This document shows, in pieces, positions 1 through 10,677 of a stretch of 64,000 nt of DNA. The number at the start of each line of letters is the position of its first letter. Within the stretch, counting starts at the first letter, position 1. The stretch is from Haemaphysalis longicornis (lineage: Eukaryota; Arthropoda; Arachnida; Ixodida; Ixodidae). The stretch covers positions 27,418,551 through 27,482,550 of the forward strand of contig CM023448.1 of assembly GCA_013339765.2 (NCBI GenBank). The letters are read 5' to 3'. A model generated the notes under the pieces. It did no database searches, was not told where the DNA came from, and saw only the letters and a program-made list of their open reading frames with translations. The translations under genes and the position numbers were made by a program.

Positions 1-627
1 CACAACGCTGAGTGTGCCGCAACAGTGCACGCCGCAGTAAAAATTATGCACATTGCCCGCTGTAACTGCTGAGATGCAATTTGGCCGCCAAAGTGGCGGA
101 GCATGATTACGAGGCTCTAGGCACACCCCTACAATTATATTCACGTCGTGCTAGTTGTGATAAACATGTGGCGGCATTCTAGATGAATTAAAACGATACT
201 GGTATTACTGCAGACGGAAACCTTCCTTGTCACTCGATCTTCCTGGCAGAAAATGCTGCTTGCTGAGTCAGTTTGTTTTCAACAGGTGTAACTAAAGCTA
301 AGCAGTTAAATGTAGTACCTGGTAAGGGCCAGAGTAGAGGACGCAAGACGAAAAGAAAAAAAAAGGGAAACCCGCCGTGGTGGCCTTTCGTTCTGTCGCC
401 TACTCAATCAGCAACACAAACGTTTTATTTTTGGTAGTGCCTAGCGCATTCCTCCCAGACAGAACGCTAAACACTGCCACCAGAAAATACAGCACGGGCG
501 GAACCTATACACCAAGTCCCAGAACTGCAGATGACGTCTAATCAGCTGGTCTCCCTCTCGCCTGGACGGCCCTTTACACACTTCACGTCGATTTCATGTT
601 TAATTTTTGATGTATATTTCCTCACAG
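1..627. other. No gene seen
   Basis: AT-leaning sequence with no convincing reading frame, repeat or RNA gene. It ends in a pyrimidine-leaning tract followed by AG (to 627), which could be a splice acceptor for the weak exon candidate that follows. Confidence 0.5.
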
Positions 628-802
628 TTGTGCGAGTGAAGCAATACACGCCGCAAAATGTTGCCTGTAAACGACGCCCAAATAAACTTACCCACCTGGA
701 AAATGATGACCGCCCATTGCAGCGACTCGGTGGCAGATTGCTCGACTACTTCAGAGGACTTTTTCAAGCGCACACTTCTGCTACAACTTGGCCGGACCAC
801 TG
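628..802 (+). CDS. Weak candidate internal exon
   Basis: This 175-base segment is bounded by an acceptor-like atttcctcacag and a donor-like ctg|gtaaag. The phase that begins VRVKQYTPQNVACKRR is open across the segment and closes only beyond the donor. A second phase is also open and has its own ATG at 658. The encoded peptide is basic and has no motif I recognise, and no neighbouring exon is visible within several kb on either side. Acceptor and donor matches of this quality occur by chance in AT-rich intergenic DNA, so this is only a hint. The alternative is non-coding sequence. Confidence 0.18.
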
Positions 803-3800
803 GTAAAGCATCACACCGCCAGCACGTCACCACAAAATCCGCGTTTTTAACACCACATAACAGCGTCTTCGGGCGTCATTTTTGTGCATTTTGACGTCAA
901 CTTCGGCAAACATGAACTATTGGGCGGCCCCAGTAACGAGGCGCACGCACGCAAATATAATAAGGATTAGCTGCAATAGTTAGCAGCAAATATTCACTCT
1001 TAATGAACTGTCACACTAGAGGCACTACCACAAAGAAAGAAATCCTACTGCTATCGACGACCATTCTTCCCATTCTTCCGCGTCCACCAAGGAGGAAAGA
1101 AAAGTTTTTTCTTCCTCCATGGCGTCCAAGGCCAGCATGGCCGGCTACGCGGCTACGGCTCCTCAAGAAGAAGCCACCAGCTGCCATTGTAACAAAACTA
1201 ATAAAATCAATGTATGGCTTTGATTTTGTCAAAATTTATTATTGCGGTTTATTTCAAGCAATTATACAGTTGAAATAACTATAGTTATGTATTAAGAACT
1301 TATAATTTTAGTTCCAGCTGGTACTAGCCCTCGTTGCTATGCAACTCTGGTTGCTATGCAGCTTGGTGTTATGACACGTTGAAAACAATGTGGAAAATTG
1401 CGTCCAGAAAGGCAAAAATTTATCATTTTACAATTTGTCGAAACAAAAACGCGTAATATAAAGCTAACAACAGTTCTACACTTTGCTGTAACCAGTTGGA
1501 AACATTGGCTTGCTTTTTTTTGTTCGTTGTTGTACTGGTTGTACCATTCCGTTATCCCAAGATTTCGAAACTATCATATTATCTTAATAACCCAGTCCCG
1601 TGGGCCGTGAGGGCTGAGAAAGTTCGGAGAAGGAAACGTACGGCTTTCATTCTGTTCCCGTGCTCTGTGGGATGGACGCCGCCACCCGTGAGCCCTGGGA
1701 AGGACTACCGTTCAAGAAAGTACGTGCGTATTGTGTCGTTGTGTGGTATTAGTTCTTTGTTGATCTGTGTCTGGCTTAGGCGAGGTGATAAGAAACGAGT
1801 GTGCACATTTCTTGGTATTTTGAAGTCCACAGCAGTGCCTTTTTGTCAGTGTCAGTTGTGCCGTTATTTTTGAAATACGTTTTTGAATTTTCTCAGAGTG
1901 CATTTTTCTGTGTAATTGGTTTTCGTTCTCTCAAGGAGGCATCCCGTCATATGACAGCAATTTTGCGCTCACGTTCGACTTAACATCGTAGACGTCACAA
2001 GTTTTCAGCTCGAAAGACCAGTACGCGAAAAATTTCGTGCTCTGACATAAACGCACTTTTTAATAATTTCGTTGTCAGGCGTAGAGCGATCGGAATAGCA
2101 CGCATGCTGCCCTACTGGTGTCCTTAATAACCGCGTTGTATTTTTGTCTAAATGTAGCCTTTCTACATCTGCCATTGCATGGCGTTTTGAAGACTAGTGT
2201 GTGCGTGGCATGGATTAGAAGTAGGCAGTTGCCTGTGCTCGTTTCTGAAATGCCCTTCAGTGTTCTCATTCTGTAATTTCTGCAATTTGTTTAGCCATTT
2301 AGCTGGCATGTCAGCGGTGCCGCGCACGTTTGCGGTAGATTTCAAAACATGCCGAAGGTTACTTCAAAGCCACGTTCGCAAAAAGGCACTCCGTGAAGTT
2401 CACGACCATATTCATAATCATGTAATTGCCCCTGTGGTCCCCTGGTATTTCTTAGGGGGCCATTAAAACAGTTTCCTACTAGTTATGTGCCAGAGATCAT
2501 TGCCACCAAAGACCTAGCCTGTGCAGTACAGTGTCTGGATCCTTTGTGCAGACTACAGTACTGGCTGACATCTTTCTGTGCCAATGGAAAGGTGGCTACA
2601 GGGGAGAACAATTTTCTTTGTGTTACTGCGCCAAAGTATTGACTGATAAATTGGTTTTGAGTTCAGTTCTGGCGTGACAGATATGCATTTGCTACAGATC
2701 ATTTCCTTGTGTGAGATCTGTAGTTGAATGCACTGAACCACGCTCACTGATGCAGGCATATTGGCATCTCCTTCCCTACACCCCATTTGTTTCTCAATAC
2801 AAGCCAATGCTTTTTCTGGAGAACTTGGAGCAACTTAATCATTTACTGTACGGATGGTAGCGTCCAGCTCTGTACCATCAATGAATTAACTTGAATTATA
2901 TGTAGTTTCGAAGGCATCCTCTGATATGTTAACTCTTCTGGGGCTGAAACTGGGCAGTACCACAGACATGCAACGTGCTTGAATAGTACAGGCATGGTAT
3001 AACGAAAGAGCAGCACGCACCCACTATGGCACGAAGTAAAATCTCATTTGAATTGTGTTGAGTGTGTTGAAGGTGAAACTGTCATACCGCTGCACTCTTG
3101 TCATTACACAACTTCAAGTGATCTTCCAGTTGCCAAACGAAGCCATTTTACCATTTCAAGACCTTCGTCTTGAGACATGCGACCGTTGGCTCACTTACTC
3201 CAGCTTACGCCAGGCTCATTCGGCTAACCGAATGAAATGCGGAAATGATGGAGAGTCCCAGTTGCGTCAGTGTCACTTGGGCCCACATTTTGCAGGCCAC
3301 TCGCTTCGTTTGTTTTGACAGCTTTTTGTTCTCAAGTAAATTCATTGGGGTGAAGAAAGTTTCGACCTGCTGTATGGGAAGAAAGCTGCTGTCAAAAAGA
3401 ACCTATGCGATGCCAGAACCTGACCAGAACCTATGCGATGCCAATAGCAAACACTGCAAACAAGAAGCCCAAAAATATACATTTAATGCTCTGTTTTACA
3501 AACTCTGACAATCACTTTATTGGCAATATTTTTGAAGGCTAAAAAATAAGCACTTTTTAAATTGCTTAGATTATGCCCACCAAAATATTTTTGTTGGACT
3601 GCGTCCAGCTGCGCAGCAAAACAGTGTCGTTCGGCTCTGTAGTTGTTACTGCGATGCACAGAAATTTGTCCACGAGTTGAGGGTTATAAAGCCCTGCTCC
3701 CCTCAGGCAGGAGCAGTTGAGCTAGTTCTGTGCAGCTTGCTTCGTTTCTGCCTGTGAAAAGGTGAATATTTTGCTTTGCTGCATTTAATGAGAATGTAGC

Positions 3801-3925
3801 TTTTAGTTTGAAATTGGTGTGCAGGGCAGAAAAAAGGAAAGGAGAGAAACCGTAAACCTTGTAAAAAGCCATTAATACAATATTGAGAACCTAAATCAAG
3901 ACCAGGACATGTAATGCTGTCAAAT
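803..3925. other. Gene-free stretch
   Basis: About 3.1 kb of AT-rich sequence. Short open frames occur on both strands, but none has a recognisable domain, composition or convincing splice borders. No tandem repeat or mobile-element hallmark could be identified by eye. It is probably intergenic or intronic. Confidence 0.5.
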
Positions 3926-3976
3926 AAAGGTAGCATACTGAAGCAAAATGGAGAGGCGAGCTAGTTGGTTTTGCAA

Positions 3977-4552
3977 TTTCCATGAGTGAAACTTAAGCGC
4001 AAAAAGTTTTTTCACAGGGACGAGAAAGGGAACGACACAGGCGCTTACTATCAACTGAAAGTTTTAATGAAAACGAATACACATATATACCACCCCCAGA
4101 CCGAACAACCCAGCACGTGTGCCCTTCGCACATGCGTACGGCCGTACAAGAGAACCGCCCCATTCCCTTCTCTTTTCTCTTCTCCTTGCCCTCATGCTCT
4201 ACCCCCTCTCCTTCAGAAGTTGCACTTCTCTGTCTAAAATACTCAGCGACGGGTGACTGATGCAATCGGGACCCTTAATCCGGATATGGAAGGCTTCTGC
4301 AAGTTGCCTGGTGACACGGTCTCTGTGCTTTAAATTTACTACCGTGTCCGTGAAGTGTGGCTGACAACGGGGCTGACAACCGCATTTAGAACAATGCTGC
4401 GCCAGGTGTGTGTAGGGCTTTCTCTTCAAAGAGGAATGATGCTCTCTCAGGCGTACACTAAGACAGCGGCCGGTCTGGCCGACGTACACCCGGCCACAGG
4501 ACATGGGAATGCAGTACACAACATTGGCCATGCAACGAACAAACTGGAGCCC
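3977..4552 (-). repeat. Inverted copy of the Penelope 3' end
   Basis: Read on the minus strand this segment matches 5240-5816 nearly base for base with scattered substitutions, which makes long foldback arms around a roughly 690-base loop. At the inner junction a 12-base unit (aactggagcccg) is tandemly duplicated at 4542-4565, probably a scar of the rearrangement. The minus reading frame (4199 to about 4552) encodes a second complete GIY-YIG segment with VYVGQTGR and the HCSKC cysteine/histidine cluster. Its divergence from the downstream copy suggests that the two arms have aged independently. Confidence 0.85.
4199..4552 (-). pseudogene. GIY-YIG endonuclease fragment in the inverted arm
   Basis: This is about 118 codons of uninterrupted reading frame carrying the GIY-YIG nuclease signature: an NVVYCIPMSCGRVYVGQTGR segment, the downstream arginine/histidine helix (RLREHHSSL), and a putative zinc-binding HCSKCGCQPRC stretch. 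In an intact Penelope-like element this domain nicks target DNA for reverse transcription. Here it lacks the upstream reverse transcriptase and exists only as part of the inverted terminal copy. The frame runs upstream into junction sequence (to 4603), so no authentic start exists. It is very probably untranslated, though the absence of stops indicates a fairly recent rearrangement. Confidence 0.75.
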
Positions 4553-4571
4553 GAACTGGAGCCCGAACTGT

Positions 4572-5594
4572 GATTTGCAGCTCGCTTTACAGGGCGTTGC
4601 CACTAAGGTTTTCCGCTATGTGGACGATTTTTTGGTTCTGGGCTGCAACGTAGAAATGGAGTCCTTCCAATGTGCTGTTCTTGATGCCTTCAAGGCGAAA
4701 GGTAAAGCTTTGAAGTTCACGACCGAGGTTTCAGTTGAAGGCACCTTGAAATTTCTTGACCGTGAGCTTCGTTTCTCACGGCACCATATATGCTGGATGT
4801 AGGCGCCCCGTTTTAATAAGCCACTCTTGAACTTCGCCTCTTTTCATTCCAAGCTGGTTAAGAACGGGATAGTCCACACGTGTCCCAAATCCGCAGTCAG
4901 CAAGTCCTGTTATCATTTGGCGCAACAAAGCTTTAATGCACAAGTAGTTCGACTGGAGAACGCAGGGTTTCCCCTCTCCGTCCTCCAGGCAATCTGTCAG
5001 CGTCTTGTAAAACAGTTGAAAGGGTTAGCGCATCACATAGCAGATACCGACCAGAGCAAAAAAGTGGCAGTCATTCCCTATGTACATGCGCTGTCGCATC
5101 GCCTCAAGAAGACAGCTGACAGATTCGGCGTCAAGGTGGTGTTCTCGGCCAGGAACAAGCTGGGCGGTTTATGCGCCATGGTTAGCAACAGGCTCGATTA
5201 CCGGGGCGATTCCCCCCCACGAGGTTGTTTGATAAAACACGGGCTCCAGTTTGTTCGTTGCATGGCCAATGTTGTGTACTGCATTCCCATGTCCTGTGGC
5301 CGGGTGTACGTCGGCCAGAGCGGCCGCTGTCTTAGTGTACGCCTGAGAGAGCATCATTCCTCTTTGAAGGGAAAGCCCTACACACACCTGGCGCAGCACT
5401 GTTCTAAATGCGGTTATCAGCCTCGTTGTCAGCCACACTTCACGGACACGGTAGTAGTTTTTAAGCACAAAGACCGTGCCAGCAGGGAACTTGCAGAAGC
5501 CTTCCATGTCCGGATTAAGGGTCCCGATTGCATAAGTCACCCGTCGCTGAGTATTTTAGATAAAGGAGTGCAACTTCTCAAGGAGAGGGGGTAG
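4572..5594 (+). pseudogene. Penelope reverse transcriptase C-terminus plus GIY-YIG endonuclease
   Basis: The frame begins in RT near motif C (YVDD at about 4619-4630), continues through a thumb-like region (KALKFTTEVS, LKFLDREL) and a basic linker, and ends in a GIY-YIG endonuclease at about 5260-5594. Endonuclease signatures are VYVGQSGR, RLREHHSSL and a CysHis cluster HCSKCGYQPRC. A single in-frame TAG at 4800-4802 splits the frame into two open segments; otherwise it is open to 5594. The N-terminal RT fingers and palm motifs are absent, so it cannot act alone. The stop, the truncation and the missing start argue for a pseudogene, though a weakly diverged one. Short GC-rich sequence and a TATA-like tatata follow before the 3' end at 5816. 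Confidence 0.85.
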
Positions 5595-5949
5595 AGTATG
5601 AGGGAAAGGAGAAGAGAAACGAGAAGGGAATGGGGCGGTTCTCCTGTACGGCCGTACGCATGTGCGAAGGGCACACGTGCTGGGTTGTTCGGTCTGGGGG
5701 TGGTATATATGCTTATTCGTTTTCATTAAAACTTTCAGTTGATAGTAAGCGCCTGTGTCGTTCCCTTTCTCGTCCCTGTGAAAAAAGTTTTTGCGCTTAA
5801 GTTTCACTCATGGAAAAAGGTAGCATGATGGAACGATGCAGTGAGAGTGAAGGGTGATGGAAAAGGTATTATGTCAAGGGTAAATATGTATTAGGTGTAC
5901 TGAGCAACAACGTATGGGTACGAGCTAGTTGGTACTCCATCTAAACACC

Positions 5950-6110
5950 GTATAGCGCAGTAGGCAAGACACAGGACGAAGGGGACACGGACCAGCGCAA
6001 ACTTACAACTGAATTTTATTAACAACACGAAAACATATAAATAGAAAAGAATATCACAGACATGTGATCACGAAAGGTTGCGAAGCCACCTCGTCATGCA
6101 GGCATAATCA
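5950..6110 (-). mobile_element. 3' end of a second Penelope-like element
   Basis: Read on the minus strand, this piece has the same arrangement of short blocks as the 3' end of the element just upstream: a run resembling attcagttg.aagtt.gcgct, then a gtgtcc..ttcgtcc block. It is clearly a different subfamily. No coding part is preserved in the flank. I assign it by resemblance to the intact neighbour, so the family call is moderate and the boundaries approximate. Confidence 0.45.
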
Positions 6111-6911
6111 GCAGCGTCCATCCAAGAAAGCCAGCTCCTTCGAAGTCAAAGATATGGAGGTCAAAGATATGGACTGGCACCTTGCATTGCGTGTAAGTTG
6201 ATGTCTTCATGTTATTACAGACATCAAATTCTTTCACCAGACAATGTATAGTGCCCCAATTTCTATTGTCAGTCACATCCTGTGCAAATGTCAGCTGTGT
6301 TGACAACCGGCAGCTTATTATTTTTTGCTAGAAGAGGTAATAAATTTGTCTGAGCCTTTGTAGCACAGAATTTTTACCCCCTTTCCGACTGTTATGGCCT
6401 GCAACCATTCTGGCAGTTTCGGGCACCACAAAAAAGAACGCAAACTGTGCAAGAACCCCTGTAATCACTAACTGAAGGAGGCATGCAGTTCTCTTCATCA
6501 CTGAAGTCACCATTGATTTATGTCAGTACGCCGCCATAGAACGCACGTGATGAGGAAACAGTAAGGCTTCTGAGAAAACAGCGTTCAAGTGAAAACACTC
6601 TAGAATCCAGATGGCCTGTTCTGAACATTGTGCTGCACGTTAGTGCAGAGTGGGAAAACTTTAAGAAATTTCCCTTATTCCTCTAGAGGTGGTGCATCAT
6701 GTATACAAAGAATATGGGCCCATTGCAGTGAGGAAGCCCACGAAGTTTAACCTTAGACTCCGAAGCCGGGCAAGCCCGACAGGGGACCACTGTGGCCATG
6801 TTGAGCTTGTCGTTTATCGGGCAGGGCCAGGCAATGAACCGCAAAGGGTTAACCTCTTGTTTACATAATGTTCTGTAGTTAAAGAGAGAATAGCTTTAAT
6901 GAAAACCAGCG
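6111..6911. other. No gene seen
   Basis: Non-coding sequence between two retroelement remnants. Short open frames here lack domains. Part of the right side may belong to the 3' untranslated region of the following minus-strand LINE. Confidence 0.5.
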
Positions 6912-7036
6912 ATGTTAGCCGAGCCGTCGGGCTGGCTTGCTACGCTAGATGAGAGAACAAAAACAAAACGAAAAAAAGAGAGAAAGAAAAATTGTGAAAA
7001 CGAAATTATGTCATTTGATGCGGCCAAAATTTTCAA

Positions 7037-7510
7037 TCACAAAACTCTGTCCAGTTCTGTGCTCCGAAGGAACTCCAAAGGAGCTTTGGTTGCGCGCGCA
7101 GCCTGATTGGGACCCGACCATGAACCCAAAACAGCCCTCAGCTCAAGTCCCGCACCAAGCTGCCTGCACAAAGATAATATGAGTTTCTGTCTGTGCACGG
7201 TGTACTTTGGACACACGCATATAAGATGATGGATGTCTTCTCGTGAGTCACATTTGGAGCAAAGAGGTGAGAATGCCAGCTGGATTTTGTACAGGTAATG
7301 TCCCGTGTAGACCACATTCAAGCGCAGCCTATGCAGAATGGCTTCCTCGTGCTTGCTAAGTCTAGGTGGCATTCTGAAGGTGCACTTGGGATCAATCTCA
7401 TGAAGAGGTGCGTATTGCTGCCTTGCATCAGTCCAGATAGACATCTGCGCAGTCCATGCGGTTGATGAGGCGAGTATAGCCGCATCCTTTCTCGTGAATG
7501 GGATCGGCAC
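7037..7510 (-). pseudogene. LINE C-terminal tail with zinc-knuckle-like motif
   Basis: The open frame encodes the region after RNase H in I/R1-like elements. It contains RLSKHEEAILHRLRLNVVYT, the usual arginine-leucine-rich stretch before the cysteine motif, and then CSKCDSREDIHHLICVCPKY, a C-x2-C-x7-H-x4-C arrangement that matches the family's C-terminal knuckle. It lies in a different frame from the RNase H segment (7318-7935), so at least one frameshift separates them. Its end at 7037 is a genuine stop close to the expected end of the polyprotein. Confidence 0.7.
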
Positions 7511-7935
7511 AGCTTCAGTGCAGAGACTGTGGGCAGATGAGGCGGCTTTGTCAGCTGCGTCGTTGCCGGCAACTCCGCAGTGGGCACTGCAGATCTACGC
7601 TGATCTACGCTGTGTCCCCTTTGTATGGCTTGTAAGTGCATGAGATTGATTTCCCAAGCCAGCTGTTCTTTTGGAAGTGACTTCAGGCTTTCGAGTGCTG
7701 ACCTGGAGTCTGTAAATACAGCCCATTGATTGGCCGGCTGCATTAGAATATACTGAAAAGGAGCGCGCAGCCCAGTCAGCTCAGTAGCTGTCGTCCAGGA
7801 CTTGTGGCTCAATAGGGCGCAGATGGTAGTGAGCGACGAAGGAATCGAGATCCCTATCGCCCACGATGTAGCCGTCACTGAGCCATCAGTGTACACATGA
7901 GTGTGGCCTTTGTATTGGTTGTTAATATGCTCCAA
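7510..7935 (-). pseudogene. LINE RNase H domain
   Basis: The frame opens with HVYTDGSVTATSWAIGISI, the first strand of RNase H with its catalytic Asp in YTDGS. It continues through the ATELTGL helix, which contributes a catalytic Glu, and then AVFTDSRSALESLKSL, which contains the second conserved Asp. A downstream segment reads QAIQRGHSVD where the family usually has a tryptophan/histidine-containing block, so the C-terminal half has drifted. A frameshift leads into the C-terminal tail. In an intact element this domain removes the RNA strand during target-primed reverse transcription. Confidence 0.75.
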
Positions 7936-8696
7936 GGCAAAAACTTTAGAGCCGGGGCTGGTATATCCGCGTTCCGCTTATATCCAGGTACCGTGGTGAC
8001 AATTTTCATAGGAGGGAATAGCCATGGAGGGTGAGGAGAAGAGGCTGAAGGCTGACACTGGGAGAGCATAGCGTGCTGCACTTTAGAGGCCCAGGCGGCA
8101 GCAAGAGGATGCCCATGTTGCCTTGCCACAACGCGCAGGCGCGTGCGAAGTTGCTCCATTGCCTGCAAAGCAGTGGGCGGAAGCCGTCTGCTCTCTGTCA
8201 TGGTTCCCATTGTGGAGGTGGTCTTCGGGACACCAAGACATATCCTCAGTATTCGAGCCTGCAACCCTTCTAGTATTTTATAATTCCCTTTGGAAAGAGA
8301 AGTCAGAGCTGGGAGGCTATAGCGAAGTAAGCCTTCGCAGAGGGCGTCGTATAGCCGTAAAAGAGAGCTGACGCTACATCCATCAGTGCTGTTGGAAAGC
8401 ATGCCGAAGATGTGCGCGAATGACGTTAACTTCTCTTTTAGGCTTCGGATGTGAGCCGTCCATGTCAGATGGCGGTCGAAGGTAACACCCAAAAACCTGT
8501 GATGGGTGACATACGGTATCGGTACGCCTGCGGCCGTTAACTGGTAGCTTGAGACGTCCCGCTTTGTAAAGGCCATGGCAGCGCACTTTACCGGTGATAT
8601 CGCGAGGGCACGTGTCGCGGGAAAGTTCTCAATTGAACTTACTGCACGCTGAAGTCTCGATTGGAGCACACGTCTGTTGCGGCCCGAGCACCGCAT
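7875..8696 (-). pseudogene. LINE reverse transcriptase C-terminal half
   Basis: This is 273 codons of open frame covering the part of RT that follows the catalytic motif. KCAAMAFTK, then IPYVTHHRFLGVTFDRHLTW and the ARILRICLGVPKTTST block are characteristic of the thumb/connection region in I/R1-like LINEs. The frame does not contain the FADD catalytic motif. At its 5' edge (about 8696) it abuts the N-terminal RT segment with the intervening catalytic core missing, so this is an internal deletion rather than simple 5' truncation. Confidence 0.75.
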
Positions 8697-9105
8697 CCGT
8701 GGGGTCTTTCGCAGGTTTCAGAACTGGCACGATACGAGCTCGCTTCCACCCAGGCTCAAGACGGCCGGTCTCCCAGGAGCGGTTGAGTATTGACAAAAGC
8801 CACCGCTTCGCATTGCCGCCTAGATGACTTAAAACCGCATAGTTTATCCCGTCTGGGCCCGGAGAAGAGGCTTTGTTGACTGAGCACAGAGCAGCTTCAA
8901 GTTCTGCCATAGAGAACGGTTCGTCCGTGTAGGGTGTGTTCGGTGATGGGTTCGCAGCCCTGGAAATAGTCGTTGGTGAAGATCCCGGTGCGGTAGTAAT
9001 TTTAGTGAAGAAGGCTTCAGCGACATCTAAGTCGCTTACCTTCATTCGCAGAGAAATTGAGTTAAAATGGTGCAACTGAGTTCGCGGTACACGAAGACCC
9101 CGCAC
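8697..9105 (-). pseudogene. LINE reverse transcriptase N-terminal segment
   Basis: It encodes the start of RT: FSMAELEAALCSVNKASSPG, PDGINYAVLSHLGG and then LEPGWKRARIVPVLKPAKDP, the conserved fingers region (RT motifs 0-2). Immediately afterwards the frame jumps to unrelated sequence that belongs to the RT C-terminal half, so palm motifs A-C are absent. It is in the same frame as the upstream linker segment, separated from it by an in-frame TGA at 9217-9219. Confidence 0.75.
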
Positions 9106-9216
9106 TAAACTCCATATCCTTGTCAGCGGCTTCCGAGGGTCTAGCTTCGAACAAAAGGACGCCCATTCACGTTTGGCAAGCTTATTGACATATCTCTGAA
9201 TGAGCTCTTGCGTGCG

Positions 9217-9555
9217 TCAGGCGGCTCGTATATCTTCTACCGCGAAAGTCTTCTGTGCGCGCCTTTCTGCCCTTCTACGAATTGCCCTGAGATTTTCATA
9301 CTCGACGTCAGCCAGTGTATACTCCTTTGGCAGGCTGGTGGTTTTGCTGCACAACCTCCGCGTATATCCGATGCTGTTAATAGCGTCGTCGTATGACGAG
9401 AAATCACCAGCGCTTGTCTCGACGTCTCTGGTGAATTTACCCCAGTTGACAAGATGAACGGCACATTTACGACGACCAGAAGGCAAACGGTCCTTACGAA
9501 ACTGCCTTGGGATGTGATGATGTCTGTGAATTTTACTAGTTTGGGTTTTTGGCAA
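9217..9555 (-). pseudogene. LINE linker upstream of reverse transcriptase
   Basis: This is a basic, arginine-rich open frame (for example LRAIRRRAERRAQKT) of the kind that joins endonuclease and RT in I/R1-like elements. It is in phase with the RT N-terminal segment, and the only interruption is the TGA at 9217-9219. The endonuclease that should lie further 5' is not present beyond about 9560, which sets the truncation point. Confidence 0.55.
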
Positions 9556-9560
9556 AGTTT

Positions 9561-10389
9561 TAAGGCATACAAATCACGATGGTTGATATTACCACACAGT
9601 TTCCTTCCTTTATTCAGTGGGATACCCTGATTGAACTTTGAACAGGTCTGCATTGTGTTGAATGCAGTATTGTACATTGAGTAAACATTGCGTGAAAAAA
9701 ATAGCTCAGTATGCAGCACTCTGCTTTATCAATGAGGAAAGGTGACATTGCCAAGCATCTCCAACTTGCAGCAGAAAATAGCGATGTTGCTTAGCTTGCA
9801 AAGCTCACCAACAGACTACTGGCAGCAATGACAAGCTGATGCTGGTCGTTGCAGCTTATTACCACTTGCTAGATGGGAACTCTAGGTGAAAACGGTTAAA
9901 AAAACACGCAAAAAAACGGGACTATAATATGATCGCTCTATAGGTTGGCAAGCATGATTAGTGAAAGTAGCCATGAAATGTATTTCCCATTGGTAACCCT
10001 ACAGCTCATCAGACAGCCCATCTAGGGAGACCTTGGCTGCTAACAATTAAAGGAATCATGAAGACAGAATACAAGTTTTGTTCTTTTGTTCTTTGGGCCG
10101 ATAACAATAATGCCAATTTTATCACAGGCCTAAAACAAATACTCTGCATACTAAGGAAAAGCATGTGACGCAGTGCTGACAGCTGAGCCACTTCCTGGAG
10201 ATGTCTGTGTGATATCACAGAAGCATGTTTATGCACCTCTAACCAAAGCCACCTCCAAGAAAAATGATTGGGCAATTACCTTATGTATGCACTTATAAGA
10301 GGAGGGTGCTGTTTGGAGGGTCAAAAAAGAAAAAAAAGTATATTTCTGCCGATATAAAACGAAGGAAGGAAGACAATTAAATTCCTTAC
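9561..10389. other. No gene seen
   Basis: Non-coding AT-rich sequence between the truncated LINE and the Tigger-like exon candidate. On the minus strand it would be the intron following the donor at 10389-10388. Confidence 0.45.
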
Positions 10390-10677
10390 CTTTCAGCAAA
10401 GCAGACACCAAGTTTTCACAAATTATCTGCGCATGAAGATATTTATTCAGCGGGAGACGACATGCACGCTCAGAAACTGCTGTGCTCAGAGGTGGTATCC
10501 GAGTTCTCCAACTTATGCACTTGAAGAGGGCAGCGTTCTCAGTGCCATCAAGAGCAATAGAAATGCAGTGTTTGCGGGAAGCTGCTGCCAGCATGGCTTC
10601 GGGGATCGCTGCCCAAGTGTCCACCACACACTGGGCAGCGAGCCCCAGCATACACAGGGAATCCCACTTTAGAAACA
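10390..10677 (-). CDS. Candidate exon with Tigger/pogo-type transposase C-terminal signature
   Basis: On the minus strand a strong acceptor (gatttttatag) at about 10678 and a donor (gaaag|gtaagg) at about 10390 bound a 288-base segment with no stops. It encodes CVVDTWAAIPEAMLAAASRK and then HCISIALDGTENAALF. This matches the conserved C-terminal pattern W..I....SF..CGIS.ALDGTED of DDE_1 (Tigger/pogo-derived) proteins. The open frame extends beyond both borders (10229-10756), so an unspliced transposon fragment is equally possible. The DDE catalytic region itself is not recognisable upstream. It may be part of a domesticated transposase gene or a fossil copy. The motif is clear; the splicing is inferred. 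Confidence 0.45.

Larger units (their letters stand above)
3977..5816 (+). mobile_element. Penelope-like element, 5'-truncated, with inverted 3'-end copy
   Basis: The core is a reverse transcriptase fragment with the YVDD motif (FRYVDDFLVL, near 4616), followed by a C-terminal GIY-YIG endonuclease. This order is diagnostic of endonuclease-bearing Penelope-like retroelements. The 3' portion (5240-5816) is repeated upstream as an inverted copy (3977-4552), and both outer ends finish in the same ccatgagtgaaac sequence. Such partial terminal repeats, direct or inverted, are typical of this group. Everything N-terminal to RT motif C is missing. An 11-base string, aaaggtagcat, occurs at 3926-3936 and directly beyond the right end at 5816-5826. 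It may be a target-site duplication, although about 40 bases separate the left copy from the element edge. Confidence 0.85.
6912..9560 (-). mobile_element. Decayed RNase H-bearing LINE (I-clade-like), 5'-truncated
   Basis: On the minus strand, in order: an RT N-terminal linker (9555 to 9217), RT start with the conserved SSPGPDGINYAVL block (about 8860), RT C-terminus with FLGVTFDRHLTW, then RNase H (HVYTDGSVT) and a C-terminal cysteine-histidine tail (CSKCDSREDIHHLIC). RNase H downstream of RT is typical of the I/R1-like superclade. No apurinic endonuclease domain is present, so the element is 5'-truncated. The RT catalytic core is deleted and several frameshifts are present. The A-rich region near 6955-7000 (minus-strand T-rich) may be the 3' end. 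No target-site duplication could be identified. Confidence 0.75.
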
